From Chloroflexota bacterium (GTDB lineage: Bacteria > Chloroflexota > Anaerolineae > Anaerolineales > UBA4823), in NCBI GenBank assembly GCA_029557965.1, contig JAKQIM010000032.1, forward strand, positions 1-40,848: 40,848 nucleotides of DNA, in the 5' to 3' direction. The notes under the pieces are model-generated. The model was not told where the DNA came from and made no database searches. It was given only the letters and a program-made list of their open reading frames with translations. The translations under genes were made by a program, and so were the position numbers. Shown here piece by piece: positions 1 to 7,759 of this stretch. Position 1 is the first letter of the stretch; every line of letters begins with the position of its first letter.

Positions 1-181
1 CCAAGGTGCGGCAGAACAACTGGGGCTGGATTGGCCGGCGCGCATCTTGGATGGCTACATCATCCTCTTCGAACGCCTCAAAGCAGGCCTGGGCCTGGCC
101 TTCCGCGACCTGAGTTTTGCAAACTTTGAGGGCATCGACATTCCCCCCCAGGCGCTGGGCGTACACCTGGCAGACGAATAA
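1..181 (+). CDS. C-terminal fragment of an unidentified protein
   Basis: An open frame enters from the left edge in frame 2 and stops at TAA 179-181, giving about 59 residues. The tail is mixed alpha/hydrophobic and ends in HLADE. I do not recognise a family and the fragment is too short to assign. That it is real is supported by its uninterrupted frame, by codon use like its neighbours (GC-rich third positions) and by the strong hairpin 14 bases after the stop. The gene begins outside the window. Confidence 0.6.
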   Translation, partial: QGAAEQLGLDWPARILDGYIILFERLKAGLGLAFRDLSFANFEGIDIPPQALGVHLADE

Positions 182-194
182 TTTATTAAACAGA

Positions 195-238
195 AAACGA
201 GCTTAAGGCGGCCCAGATAAGCCGCCTCAAGCTCGTTT
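195..238. terminator. Bidirectional hairpin terminator
   Basis: Bases 195-212 and 221-238 form an 18-position stem with one mismatch and an 8-nt loop. The stem starts with AAA and ends with TTT, so it presents a short U-run in both directions. It lies between the convergent ends of the partial gene (stop 181) and the leftward membrane gene (stop 251), where a shared terminator is expected. Confidence 0.85.
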
Positions 239-250
239 AACCAGGGGAGA

Positions 251-703
251 TCACTGCTCGCGATGGTCGAGCCAGTAACTGAGCCCACCAAGGATAGTGG
301 CGATGACAAACAAGAAGAAGGGGGTGGTCATGGCAAAGGTCTCGCCAGGCAAGATAGCGCCACGGTTAATGAGCGGCAAGACCCAAAAGATGAGCAAGAA
401 AATCCCCATGCCCAAGAAAAGGAGCCAGAAAACATTGAGCAGCTTGATCGCCCGCCGGGTTCCTAAGGTGTTGTGAAAAGCACCCGTTGCAGCCTTCCAG
501 GGCCTTTCGAGGGCGCTCAAGCCGATGATCATCAGGAGCGGGCTTAAAATGACCAGCGAGCCAAAACAAAGCAGGGCCGGTAAGGGGGCTTCAACCCCAG
601 CACTGAGATCGCCCAGCATGCCGCAGGTGAGCAGGCCCAGGCACAGGAAGATCAACACCCCCACTACACCGATCACGATCTTAGGCATCTTACCCATCTT
701 CAT
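251..703 (-). CDS. Four-helix integral membrane protein of unknown function
   Basis: The product has 150 residues and four predicted transmembrane helices, near residues 8-29, 41-63, 88-110 and 123-143, with a short basic N-terminus and a polar C-terminal tail. No family motif is recognised. The start is supported by a GAGGTG ribosome-binding site that overlaps the stop codon of the upstream TPR gene. The two genes are only 8 bases apart and must be co-transcribed. The context suggests a membrane partner or accessory of the TPR protein, but that is inference only. Confidence 0.75.
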   Translation of the reverse strand: MKMGKMPKIVIGVVGVLIFLCLGLLTCGMLGDLSAGVEAPLPALLCFGSLVILSPLLMIIGLSALERPWKAATGAFHNTLGTRRAIKLLNVFWLLFLGMGIFLLIFWVLPLINRGAILPGETFAMTTPFFLFVIATILGGLSYWLDHREQ

Positions 704-711
704 GAGGCACC

Positions 712-2130
712 TCAGGGCTGGATCAACATATTCAGGGCAGATTGAGCGGCATCACAAACCTGGACCTCAGAACACAGGGTAAGGCAGGTGCGCAGGTCGC
801 TCTCGCCCTGCTCGAAATCACCTTGCAAGACGTACACAATGCCGCGCCCCAGGTAAGGGTTGGCATCTTCAGGATCAAGCTCGATAGCTTTGTCGAAATC
901 CGCCAGGGCAAGGGCAAATTCTTCCAGGTCGGCGTAGGTGATGCCGCGATTGTTATAAGCGTCAGCGTATTCAGGGTCAACCTGGATGGCCTGGTTGAAG
1001 TCTGCAAGGGCAGGCTGCGTTTGACCAAGCCTGAAGTAAGCCAGGCCGCGGTTGGTAAGGGTCTCGGCATCTTGAGCAGCGATCTGCAAGGCAGCATCGT
1101 AATCGACAATGGCCTGCTGGTACTGTTCAAGCTTGGCATAGATCATGCCGCGGCGGCTGTAAGCGGCCGCGCTGTTGGGATCCAGGCCGAGGGCAGCGTC
1201 GTAATCGGCCATGGCCTTCTCGTAGAGGCCCATCAAGGCATACACATTGCCGCGATTCACGTAAGCCGAGACGTTCTGAGGGTCAATCTGGAGGATTTTG
1301 TTGAAATCGGCGATGGCAAGCTCGTATTCTTTGAGCAAGCTGAAGGTCATACCGCGGCTGGTATATGTTTTGATATAGTTAGGATCGATAGCCAGGGCGG
1401 CATCATAATCGGCAAAGGCGGCTTCCATCTCATTGAGATACGAATGGGCCAGGCCGCGATTGTTATAAGCCTCGATAAGCTGATCGTCGATCCGCAGGGC
1501 TGAGTTATAGTCAAAGACAGCCCGGGTGTATTCGCCCTGGGCGGCATAAGCAGCGCCGCGGTTGAGATAGGTTTGGGGCAGCTCGGGTTCAATAGCCAGG
1601 GCAGCGTTAAAGTCGTTGACAGCCTGGGCATACAGCCCTTGTGCGGCAAAAGCCTGGCCGCGGCCATTCAAGGCATCCAGAGAGCCGGGGTCTTGCTCGA
1701 TGGCGGAGGTGTAGGCTTCAACAGCCTGGGCATACTCTCCAGCTTCGGCATAGGATTGGGCCTGGCTTACCAGAACCAGGGCCTGTTCTCGGCCAACCGA
1801 TTGGCGCTGTTGTGAAAGGAAGTAACCAGCCAGCGCCCCACCGACCAGGCAGAGGACCAATCCGCCCCAGGCCCAGTAACGGGCGCGAGGGAAGCGCCAA
1901 TGGCGGGGAGGGGCAGCAGTGCGGCGCTTCTTTTGCGGTTCGCTGATCCATGAAAAGCCGACCCACACCAGGGCGAACAGCAGTGCCAGGGCCCCCAGCC
2001 CGGCGGCAATGTAGGCCGCAACCGACCAATCACCGGCCCAAAAGCGCAGGTAGGCTACAACCAAAAGGACGAGCCCCACCAAACCGACAGGCAGGAGCCA
2101 ATAATCATTCTTCCACTGAAATTTGTTCAT
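712..2130 (-). CDS. Membrane-anchored protein with about ten TPR repeats
   Basis: A start at 2130 gives about 472 residues beginning MNKFQWKND. An upstream in-frame ATG at 2199 is rejected because it lies upstream of the probable promoter at 2157-2186. The N-terminus carries two hydrophobic helices (about residues 10-30 and 35-60), then a basic stretch and a third helix near residues 85-105. After that come roughly ten consecutive 34-residue tetratricopeptide repeats with the typical NRG..Y...G.Y..A..DY..A..(I/L)DP pattern. TPR superhelices bind partner proteins. The orientation suggests the repeats face one side of the membrane as a scaffold; which side is not clear. No catalytic domain is visible. 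It is co-transcribed with the following four-helix membrane protein. Specific function unknown. Confidence 0.88.
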   Translation of the reverse strand: MNKFQWKNDYWLLPVGLVGLVLLVVAYLRFWAGDWSVAAYIAAGLGALALLFALVWVGFSWISEPQKKRRTAAPPRHWRFPRARYWAWGGLVLCLVGGALAGYFLSQQRQSVGREQALVLVSQAQSYAEAGEYAQAVEAYTSAIEQDPGSLDALNGRGQAFAAQGLYAQAVNDFNAALAIEPELPQTYLNRGAAYAAQGEYTRAVFDYNSALRIDDQLIEAYNNRGLAHSYLNEMEAAFADYDAALAIDPNYIKTYTSRGMTFSLLKEYELAIADFNKILQIDPQNVSAYVNRGNVYALMGLYEKAMADYDAALGLDPNSAAAYSRRGMIYAKLEQYQQAIVDYDAALQIAAQDAETLTNRGLAYFRLGQTQPALADFNQAIQVDPEYADAYNNRGITYADLEEFALALADFDKAIELDPEDANPYLGRGIVYVLQGDFEQGESDLRTCLTLCSEVQVCDAAQSALNMLIQP

Positions 2131-2156
2131 TGATCTTTTATCTCTTTCAACCTGCC

Positions 2157-2186
2157 AGTATAGCACAATCTGTTCGTCAAATACAA
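2157..2186 (-). promoter_or_regulatory. Extended -10 promoter of the TPR gene
   Basis: Read leftward, TTGTAT (2181-2186), an 18-nt spacer and TATACT (2157-2162) form a sigma-70-type promoter, with TG one base upstream of the -10 (2164-2165), i.e. an extended -10. Transcription would start near 2150, about 20 nt before the ATG at 2130. This decides the start codon. Confidence 0.6.
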
Positions 2187-2225
2187 GTACCTGCCGCATC
2201 TACAGGGTTGCAGATGCAGGCCATG

Positions 2226-2247
2226 CCTGCCACAGCGTTTTGGCAGG
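2226..2247. terminator. Possible hairpin after the DinB-like gene
   Basis: CCTGCCA at 2226-2232 pairs perfectly with TGGCAGG at 2241-2247 around an 8-nt loop, 29 bases past the stop of the leftward DinB-like gene. There is no U-tract in the leftward direction, so termination efficiency is doubtful. Confidence 0.35.
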
Positions 2248-2275
2248 AGGCGCGCAGGGGCGCAACGGTCTGCGA

Positions 2276-2764
2276 TCAGACCGTCTTGTCGTTTTTGCCA
2301 GCCACCTGGCGAAGAAGGTTTAGCTGGCCCACGTGATAGGCCTCGTGCCAGAAGAAAAAGGCCAGCATGCCGCCGAGAGGCTGGGGTTTATCCCAGAGTT
2401 GGACCTCAACTTCAAGCTGTGCAGAAGAAAGAGCCTGGATGCACTGGGAGAGGGCGGCAAAGGAGGCGTCGAGACGAGAGACCAGGTCAGAGAGTTGAAT
2501 GGCCTTTTCAGCAGAAGTGAGCGGGTCAGAACCGTAATTATAGGTGGTGGTCTCGGCTTCAGAGAGGACGGGAGGCAGTTCGAGGAGCTTGAGGCAGATG
2601 TCGCGGCTGGAGAGGATGTGACCAATGACCCAGTTGAGGCAGTTGGCGTTGAAGTTGGGCTGGACAAGGCTCTCGGCGTGGGTGAGATCGGCCAACTCAG
2701 TATGGATCATGCGTTGGTTCGTCTCAAGCGTATCAACGAGGGCAAGCGGACCGGGGGAATGCAT
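2276..2764 (-). CDS. DinB/YfiT-like four-helix protein
   Basis: This 162-residue protein matches the DinB superfamily, whose members are four-helix bundles with three metal-binding histidines. The expected ligands are visible: His49 in NWVIGH, and His140 and His144 in the WHEAYHVGQL motif. Families of this fold include thiol S-transferases (e.g. bacillithiol-dependent) and maleylpyruvate isomerases, so a thiol-dependent transferase or a damage-inducible protein are possibilities; the substrate cannot be read from sequence. The start is supported by AAAGGA nine bases upstream of ATG 2764 and by an extended -10 at 2808-2816. It is divergent from the small membrane gene at 2922. Confidence 0.85.
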   Translation of the reverse strand: MHSPGPLALVDTLETNQRMIHTELADLTHAESLVQPNFNANCLNWVIGHILSSRDICLKLLELPPVLSEAETTTYNYGSDPLTSAEKAIQLSDLVSRLDASFAALSQCIQALSSAQLEVEVQLWDKPQPLGGMLAFFFWHEAYHVGQLNLLRQVAGKNDKTV

Positions 2765-2807
2765 GGGAGGGATTCCTTTCGAAGAAAATATTGAGTATCA
2801 CAACTTG

Positions 2808-2816
2808 ATTGTAGCA
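2808..2816 (-). promoter_or_regulatory. Extended -10 element of the DinB-like gene
   Basis: Leftward TGCTACAAT (top strand 2808-2816) is an extended -10 hexamer. It would start transcription near 2801 and give a leader of about 37 nt containing the AAAGGA ribosome-binding site. No good -35 is seen. The rest of the 157-base divergent gap (2765-2921) holds only this and the rightward -10 element. Confidence 0.45.
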
Positions 2817-2903
2817 GAAGTCTGGCGTCCTACAAGAGATAGCCGCGGCTTTGTCTCTCATTCCAGAAAGCCGGTTGTTCTTTTTCAGACATCCACCCGG
2901 CCT

Positions 2904-2914
2904 TATGATAGAAT
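2904..2914 (+). promoter_or_regulatory. -10 element giving a probably leaderless transcript
   Basis: TATGAT (2904-2909) overlaps a better-placed extended -10, TGATAGAAT (2906-2914). With the latter, transcription would begin at 2921-2922, the start codon itself. No Shine-Dalgarno sequence precedes the ATG. The -35 is weak (TTTTTC at 2881-2886). Confidence 0.5.
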
Positions 2915-2921
2915 TAAACTT

Positions 2922-3308
2922 ATGAACTCTTCCCCTCCTGTACGCACATTTTTGCCTGCAGCGATTCTGCTTTCGTTAACCGGCATTGTGGGATTGCTGA
3001 TCTTGTTCTTTTATACCCTGCCCACGGTGGGGCCGCGCTGGCTGTTCTTCTTCTTTCTGGTCATCGGCCTGACCGGGTTAGCCCTGCCGGCAGTAGCCTA
3101 TTTAAACCTGCGCTTTCCCAGCCTGCCCCCGCCCACCTCCGGCGTGGTGGTGCGGCAGAGCCTGTGGGCTGGCATCTACGGGGCCACCATTGCCTGGCTT
3201 CAAATTGGGCGGGCGCTGAACCTGACCCTGGCGATCTTGCTGGCTGTGGGCCTGGTGCTGATCGAGTTCTTGCTCAGGCTGTCAGAACGGAGCCAGTGGA
3301 AGAACTGA
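2922..3308 (+). CDS. Small membrane protein upstream of selA
   Basis: From ATG 2922 the product has 128 residues and four hydrophobic segments (about residues 10-32, 38-60, 78-92 and 97-117), ending in a charged tail. A longer in-frame reading from 2625 overlaps the divergent DinB-like gene and is not credible. The ATG follows a -10-like element directly and lacks a ribosome-binding site, consistent with a leaderless mRNA. Its stop lies two bases before the selA start, so the two are translationally linked. I do not recognise the family; this general shape occurs in small membrane proteins of Chloroflexota. No role in selenium metabolism can be read from it. Confidence 0.75.
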   Translation: MNSSPPVRTFLPAAILLSLTGIVGLLILFFYTLPTVGPRWLFFFFLVIGLTGLALPAVAYLNLRFPSLPPPTSGVVVRQSLWAGIYGATIAWLQIGRALNLTLAILLAVGLVLIEFLLRLSERSQWKN

Positions 3309-3310
3309 TC

Positions 3311-4654
3311 ATGACGGGATTGAGGGGCCTTCCTTCAGTAGATGCGCTGCTGCAAACCCAACAGGCCGGGGAGTTGGTGGCATCCTTTGGACGCCCGCTG
3401 GCTCTGCAAGCCGTGCGCGCCAGCCTGGATGAGGTGCGGGCAGCTCCCCCTAAATCTATGCCGGGGACCGATGCGCTCTTGGAGCGGGCAAAGGATCTCC
3501 TGTTAGAGTGGACGGCGCCATCATTGGTGCCGGTGATCAACGCCACCGGGGTGATCTTGCACACCAACCTGGGGCGGGCACCCATGAGCCGGGCCGCAAT
3601 CCAGGCCATGCAAGCGGTTTCGCTGGGCTACTCGAACCTGGAATATGACCTGGAACGTGGTCAGCGGGGTTCGCGGCTGGTGCATGCTGAGCGCCTTCTG
3701 CAGCGCCTGACCGGCGCCGAGGCGGCGCTGGTGGTGAACAACAACGCCGCGGCCGTTCTGCTGGCGCTGACGGCATTGGCGCGGCGCAAGTCAGTGCTGA
3801 TCGCCCGCACCCAGTTGATCGAGATCGGCGGTGGGTTCCGCATCCCAGATGTAATGAAGCAATCGGGGGCCAGGCTGGTAGAGATTGGCGCTACCAACCG
3901 GGTGCACCTGGCAGATTATGCCGATGCCATTGTAGAGGAATCGCCCCGGCTGCTGTTGAGGGCGCACCGCTCCAACTTCCGCATTGTAGGTTTCACCGCC
4001 GAGCCTTCGCTGGGCGAAATGGTGCAGGTGGCACACGCCCACGGGCTGCCATTGTTAGATGACCTAGGCTCAGGAACATTGATAGATACGGCGCGCTACG
4101 GGCTGCCGCACGAACCGACGATCGCCGAATCACTGGCGGCAGGGGCAGACCTGGTATGCTTTTCGGGGGATAAGCTGCTGGGAGGCCCTCAAGCGGGCAT
4201 CCTGGTGGGGCGCAAAGACCTGATCACCAAGCTAAAGAAGCACCCCCTGGCGCGGGCGGTGCGGGCAGATAAATTGTGCCTGGCGGCGCTCTCAGCCACC
4301 TTGCTGCATTATTTGAAGGATGAAGCCGAGGCTGAGATCCCAATCTGGCGCATGATGGCAGCCAGGCCCGAAGCGCTGAAAGAACGGGCCCAGGCCTGGG
4401 CAAATACGCTGGGGCAAGGCCAGGTGGTGCCGGCCCTATCGACCGTAGGCGGCGGCTCCTTGCCAGAAGAAACCCTGCCGACCTTCGTGTTGGCGTTGGA
4501 GATGGCCTCGCCAAACCGGGTATTAGAACGCCTGCGGCGGCTGGCTCTGCCGGTGATCGCACGCCTGGAAGCCGATAAGGTCTATTTTGACCCTCGCACG
4601 GTGCTGGCTGAGCAAGATGCGGCGCTGGTGGAAGCTGTAAGACAGGTATTGTAG
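3311..4654 (+). CDS. selA: L-seryl-tRNA(Sec) selenium transferase
   Basis: SelA converts seryl-tRNA(Sec) to selenocysteinyl-tRNA(Sec) with selenophosphate, using PLP. The 447-residue product has the expected length and family signatures: an N-terminal helical region with LPSVDALL, the INATGVILHTNLGRAP block near residues 75-90, the EYDLERGQRGSR block, and the PLP lysine K288 in CFSGDKLLGGPQAG. The start at 3311 is chosen because GGAAG lies about 9 bases upstream and the N-terminus then aligns with the family; a longer frame from 3164 would overlap the small membrane gene. The usual partners selB, selC and selD are not in this window, and no tRNA-Sec cloverleaf is seen next to the gene. A SelA paralogue with another role is possible but less likely. 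Confidence 0.93.
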   Translation: MTGLRGLPSVDALLQTQQAGELVASFGRPLALQAVRASLDEVRAAPPKSMPGTDALLERAKDLLLEWTAPSLVPVINATGVILHTNLGRAPMSRAAIQAMQAVSLGYSNLEYDLERGQRGSRLVHAERLLQRLTGAEAALVVNNNAAAVLLALTALARRKSVLIARTQLIEIGGGFRIPDVMKQSGARLVEIGATNRVHLADYADAIVEESPRLLLRAHRSNFRIVGFTAEPSLGEMVQVAHAHGLPLLDDLGSGTLIDTARYGLPHEPTIAESLAAGADLVCFSGDKLLGGPQAGILVGRKDLITKLKKHPLARAVRADKLCLAALSATLLHYLKDEAEAEIPIWRMMAARPEALKERAQAWANTLGQGQVVPALSTVGGGSLPEETLPTFVLALEMASPNRVLERLRRLALPVIARLEADKVYFDPRTVLAEQDAALVEAVRQVL

Positions 4655-4727
4655 GAAAAGCCAAGAACTTCGAGAAAACCACTGAGACACAGATGCCACA
4701 GAGTTTTTTACAAAAGGTGACCAGGAT

Positions 4728-5360
4728 ATGTTAGCGACGGAAGATATTTGGAAATTGTTACTGGCATTGGTACTGGGGGGGCTGATCGGGCTGGAGCGCG
4801 AATACCGCGATAAGGCGGCAGGCTTCCGGACGATCATTTTCATCTGCGTGGGAGCGGCACTGTATACGATCTTCTCTTCCATCATTGCCGGAGACAAAGA
4901 CCCCGGCCGCGTGGCTGCCAACGTGGTGACGGGGGTGGGCTTCTTGGGGGCTGGGGTGCTGCTGAGAGATGGGGGCCGTGTGATCGGCCTGACAACGGCA
5001 GCCATCATCTGGCTGACGGCTGCTATTGGCATGGGGGTGGGGGCAGGTCAATACACCCTGGCAATCATTGCGGCGGCGATCATGATGGTTGTGTTGTGGT
5101 TCTTTCCCTACATTGAGCGGCTGATCGACCGGCTGCGCGAAGAGCGCAACTACGAGATGAGCTTTGCTTTTGACATGCAGAAATTTCGCGAGATCAACGC
5201 CCTCTTCTCGGCGCACCATCTGCGAGTAAAAACCCACAAGCAAGAAAAGGCAGGAGCCGAGTTGAACTGCACCTGGGAGGTCTTCGGCTCTCCGGCTAAC
5301 CACGATGCACTGACCGCTGCCTTATTGAGTGACCCAACGATCAAATCATTGAAGTTCTAA
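4728..5360 (+). CDS. MgtC/SapB family membrane protein
   Basis: This 210-residue protein has the MgtC/SapB domain: an N-terminal helix followed by LGGLIGLEREYRDKAAGFRT, the GVGFLGAGVLL motif near residues 70-80 and the TTAAIIWLTAAIG helix, with about five transmembrane segments in the first 135 residues. A soluble C-terminal domain of about 75 residues follows, which looks ACT-like. Members are linked to Mg2+ homeostasis and membrane-potential or ATP-synthase regulation; the exact role varies between subfamilies. The start has AAGGTGA upstream. It lies 73 bases after selA and 12 bases before the peptidase gene, probably one transcript. Confidence 0.9.
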   Translation: MLATEDIWKLLLALVLGGLIGLEREYRDKAAGFRTIIFICVGAALYTIFSSIIAGDKDPGRVAANVVTGVGFLGAGVLLRDGGRVIGLTTAAIIWLTAAIGMGVGAGQYTLAIIAAAIMMVVLWFFPYIERLIDRLREERNYEMSFAFDMQKFREINALFSAHHLRVKTHKQEKAGAELNCTWEVFGSPANHDALTAALLSDPTIKSLKF

Positions 5361-5372
5361 AGGATATAACCT

Positions 5373-6638
5373 GTGAAAAAACATCTTGACTCGCTACTCG
5401 AAACCCATCACTTAGACGCCATCCTGGTGACAGGGCCAGCCCAGCACAACCCCGCCATGTACTACATGACCGGCGGCGGGCACCTGACGGGTGGCGACCT
5501 GATCAAGAAACGCGGCTCAGACCCGCTGCTCTTCCACTATCCGATGGAGCGAGACGAGGCCTCTAAAACTGGCCTGCGCACCAAGAACCTGGCTGAGTAT
5601 AAGATGCACGAACTGCTTAAAGAAGCAGGCGGCGACATGCTCAAGGCCAGCGTAGCGCGCTACCAGCGCATGCTGACCGATTATGGCTTTACCAAGGGGC
5701 GGCTGGGCCTGTACGGCCAGGTGGAAATAGGGCCAACCTTTGCCCTGTTCAACGCCCTGCAAGCTGCCATGCCCGGCCTGGAGATCGTGGGCGAGATCAC
5801 CGATTCGGTGCTGTTGGAAGCCATGGCGACCAAAGACAGTGCCGAATTGGAGCGCATCCGCCGGATGGGCAAGGTGACCACACAGGTGGTGGCTGAGACG
5901 GCGTCTTTCATTACCCACCACAATGTGAAGGACGAAGTAGTGGTCAAGCGAGACGGCTCGCCCCTGACCATCGGTGAAGTGAAGGCACGCATCAACCTGT
6001 GGCTGGCAGAGCGTGGGGCCGAGAACCCCGAAGGTACGATCTTTGCGATTGGGCGGGATGCAGGAGTGCCGCACTCGGCAGGCGCCAACAGCGATGCGCT
6101 GCGCCTGGGGCAGACGATCGTCTACGATATTTTCCCCTGCGAGGCCGGTGGGGGGTATTTCTACGACTTCACACGTACCTGGAGCCTGGGCTATGCCACC
6201 GACGAGGCCCTGGCCCTGTACGAGAATGTATTGAGCGTCTACAACCAGGTGACCGGCGAGCTGAAGCCGGGCATGCCTGGCAAGCATTACCAACAGCGAA
6301 CGTGTGAGCTGTTCGAGGCTCAGGGTCACCCCACCATCAAGACGGACCCGCAAACACAATCTGGTTACGTACACAGCCTGGGGCACGGGGTGGGTCTGCA
6401 CATCCACGAGCGCCCCTGGTTCGGGGCCAATGCCAGCAGCACCGATGTGCTGGAACCGGGGGTGGTGTTCACCATCGAGCCGGGCCTGTATTACCCAGAA
6501 CGAGGCCTGGGCGTACGCCTGGAAGACACCTATACCCTGACCGCAGAGGGCAAATTTGAGGTCTTTGCGCCTTATCCCATGCAGTTGGTGCTGCCCATGC
6601 GTCCGCCGAGGCCGCGGCGGCAGATGGCGCGATCTTAA
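5373..6638 (+). CDS. M24-family metallopeptidase (Xaa-Pro aminopeptidase-like)
   Basis: The 421-residue protein has a creatinase-like N-terminal domain (about 1-165) and a pita-bread M24 domain. The five metal ligands are visible: D252 (VYDIFP), D265 (YDFTRTW), H338 (SLGHGVGLH), E369 (TIEPGLYY) and E384 (RLEDT). The spacing between the two aspartates is 13 rather than the usual 11 because of a small Gly-rich insertion. Such enzymes remove N-terminal residues, typically before proline; prolidase activity is an alternative. The start is GTG 5373, chosen because AAGGA lies 9 bases upstream and MKKHLDSLL aligns as the N-terminus. It is cytoplasmic (no signal peptide). Confidence 0.9.
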   Translation: MKKHLDSLLETHHLDAILVTGPAQHNPAMYYMTGGGHLTGGDLIKKRGSDPLLFHYPMERDEASKTGLRTKNLAEYKMHELLKEAGGDMLKASVARYQRMLTDYGFTKGRLGLYGQVEIGPTFALFNALQAAMPGLEIVGEITDSVLLEAMATKDSAELERIRRMGKVTTQVVAETASFITHHNVKDEVVVKRDGSPLTIGEVKARINLWLAERGAENPEGTIFAIGRDAGVPHSAGANSDALRLGQTIVYDIFPCEAGGGYFYDFTRTWSLGYATDEALALYENVLSVYNQVTGELKPGMPGKHYQQRTCELFEAQGHPTIKTDPQTQSGYVHSLGHGVGLHIHERPWFGANASSTDVLEPGVVFTIEPGLYYPERGLGVRLEDTYTLTAEGKFEVFAPYPMQLVLPMRPPRPRRQMARS

Positions 6639-6664
6639 CCGGCAGGCAGGACAAATTTTTCTCA

Positions 6665-7711
6665 ATGACTGATCAAACATCTACTCCGATAAGAATACTG
6701 GGGATCGAATCATCCTGCGATGAGACAGCCGCAGCCGTGGTAGAAGATGGCCGGCGTATTCTCTCGAACGTGGTGGCCTCACAGGTGGACCTGCATGCCC
6801 AGTTTGGCGGGATCTTTCCAGAAGTGGCTTCGCGCCAGCACATCCGGGCCGTTTACCCCATCGTCGAACAGGCCCTACAGCAAGCCCACCTGGCGCTTGG
6901 CGATGTCGATGCCATTGCCATCACACGCGGGCCAGGGCTGCCAGGCTCTTTGGTGATCGGCATGAACATGGCCAAGGGGCTGGCCCTGGGCAGCGGCCTG
7001 CCGCTGGTGGGCGTGAACCACCTGGAGGGGCATCTGTACTCAGCCTGGCTGCACCCGTCAGAAGCTGAGGGCGGCCCCGGGCCGGAATTCCCATTGGTAG
7101 CGCTGATCGTTTCAGGCGGGCACACCGAGCTGGTGTTGATGACCGAGCACCTGCGCTACCAACGCCTGGGGGCCACCCTGGATGATGCGGCTGGAGAGGC
7201 CTTCGACAAGGTAGCTCGACTGTTGAACCTGAGTTACCCTGGCGGCCCGGCAATTCAAAAAGCGGCCCAGGAGGGCAATCCCCTGGCCTTCAATTTCCCG
7301 CGCGCCTGGCTGGATAACAGTTGGGATTTCTCCTTCAGCGGCCTGAAGACAGCCGTACTGCGCGAGGTGCGTGCCATGGAAGGGGTAGCCAATCCCCTGC
7401 CGGTGGCTGACCTGGCGGCGAGCTTCCAGGCGGCAGTGATCGATGTGCTGATCAGCAAGACCATGCGCGCCGCGGCAGAATATGGGGCACGGGCAATCTT
7501 GATCGCGGGAGGCGTATCGGCAAATGCAGCCCTGCGCCAATCGGCGCAAATGCGAGCCAACATTCCCCTGTACATCCCGCCGCTGTGGTTGTGTACCGAT
7601 AATGCCGCCATGGCTGCTGCAGCCGGCCACCAGCGTTTCCTGGCCGGCCAGCGGGATGGGCTGGATATGGATGTGCTGCCGAACTGGCCATTGACCGAGG
7701 TACCCCGCTAA
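6665..7711 (+). CDS. tsaD: tRNA N6-adenosine threonylcarbamoyltransferase
   Basis: TsaD (Kae1/YgjD) transfers the threonylcarbamoyl group from TC-AMP to A37 of ANN-decoding tRNAs, working with TsaB and TsaE in bacteria. The 348-residue protein has the ASKHA fold signatures: ILGIESSCDETAAAVV at the N-terminus, the metal-binding H119 and H123 in NHLEGHLYS, SGGHTELV, the GEAFDKVARLL segment, FSGLKTAV and the IAGGVSANAALR ATP loop. TsaB and TsaE are not in the window, but a TC-AMP synthase lies 5 kb downstream on the other strand. No Shine-Dalgarno is obvious before ATG 6665; the gene follows the peptidase gene by 26 bases. Confidence 0.97.
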   Translation: MTDQTSTPIRILGIESSCDETAAAVVEDGRRILSNVVASQVDLHAQFGGIFPEVASRQHIRAVYPIVEQALQQAHLALGDVDAIAITRGPGLPGSLVIGMNMAKGLALGSGLPLVGVNHLEGHLYSAWLHPSEAEGGPGPEFPLVALIVSGGHTELVLMTEHLRYQRLGATLDDAAGEAFDKVARLLNLSYPGGPAIQKAAQEGNPLAFNFPRAWLDNSWDFSFSGLKTAVLREVRAMEGVANPLPVADLAASFQAAVIDVLISKTMRAAAEYGARAILIAGGVSANAALRQSAQMRANIPLYIPPLWLCTDNAAMAAAAGHQRFLAGQRDGLDMDVLPNWPLTEVPR

Positions 7712-7736
7712 CGTACTGTAATAAAAGGTTACAGGA

Positions 7737-7742
7737 TATAAT
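7737..7742 (+). promoter_or_regulatory. -10 element before the first histidine kinase
   Basis: A perfect TATAAT lies at 7737-7742, 17 bases before ATG 7760, followed by GGGGGAG (7744-7750), which is well placed as a ribosome-binding site. If transcription starts at about 7749, most of that site is lost from the mRNA; if it reads through from tsaD, the site is used. No convincing -35 is seen. Confidence 0.45.
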
Positions 7743-7759
7743 AGGGGGAGAACAAGGCT

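Noticed and set aside
742-1503. Open frame of 253 codons opposite the TPR gene
   Set aside because: It mirrors the repetitive, GC-rich TPR coding strand, has no family match and no ribosome-binding site. It is an antisense shadow.
790-1760. Regular repeats that might be CRISPR or satellite DNA
   Set aside because: The period is 102 bases in frame with 34-residue TPR units and there are no spacers.
2625-2921. Upstream extension of the small membrane gene before selA
   Set aside because: It overlaps the divergent DinB-like gene, and the extra residues resemble no protein. The ATG at 2922 follows a -10 element.
3164-3310. Upstream extension of selA
   Set aside because: It lies within the small membrane gene in another frame and adds residues not found in SelA; ATG 3311 has a ribosome-binding site.
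4655-4727. Possible tRNA-Sec gene after selA
   Set aside because: No cloverleaf, no T-loop consensus and no CCA end; the 73 bases are too short for a tRNA-Sec of about 90 or more bases.
5517-6680. Open frame of 387 codons opposite the M24 peptidase
   Set aside because: The sense strand encodes a protein with all five metal ligands; long antisense frames are expected in such GC-rich DNA.
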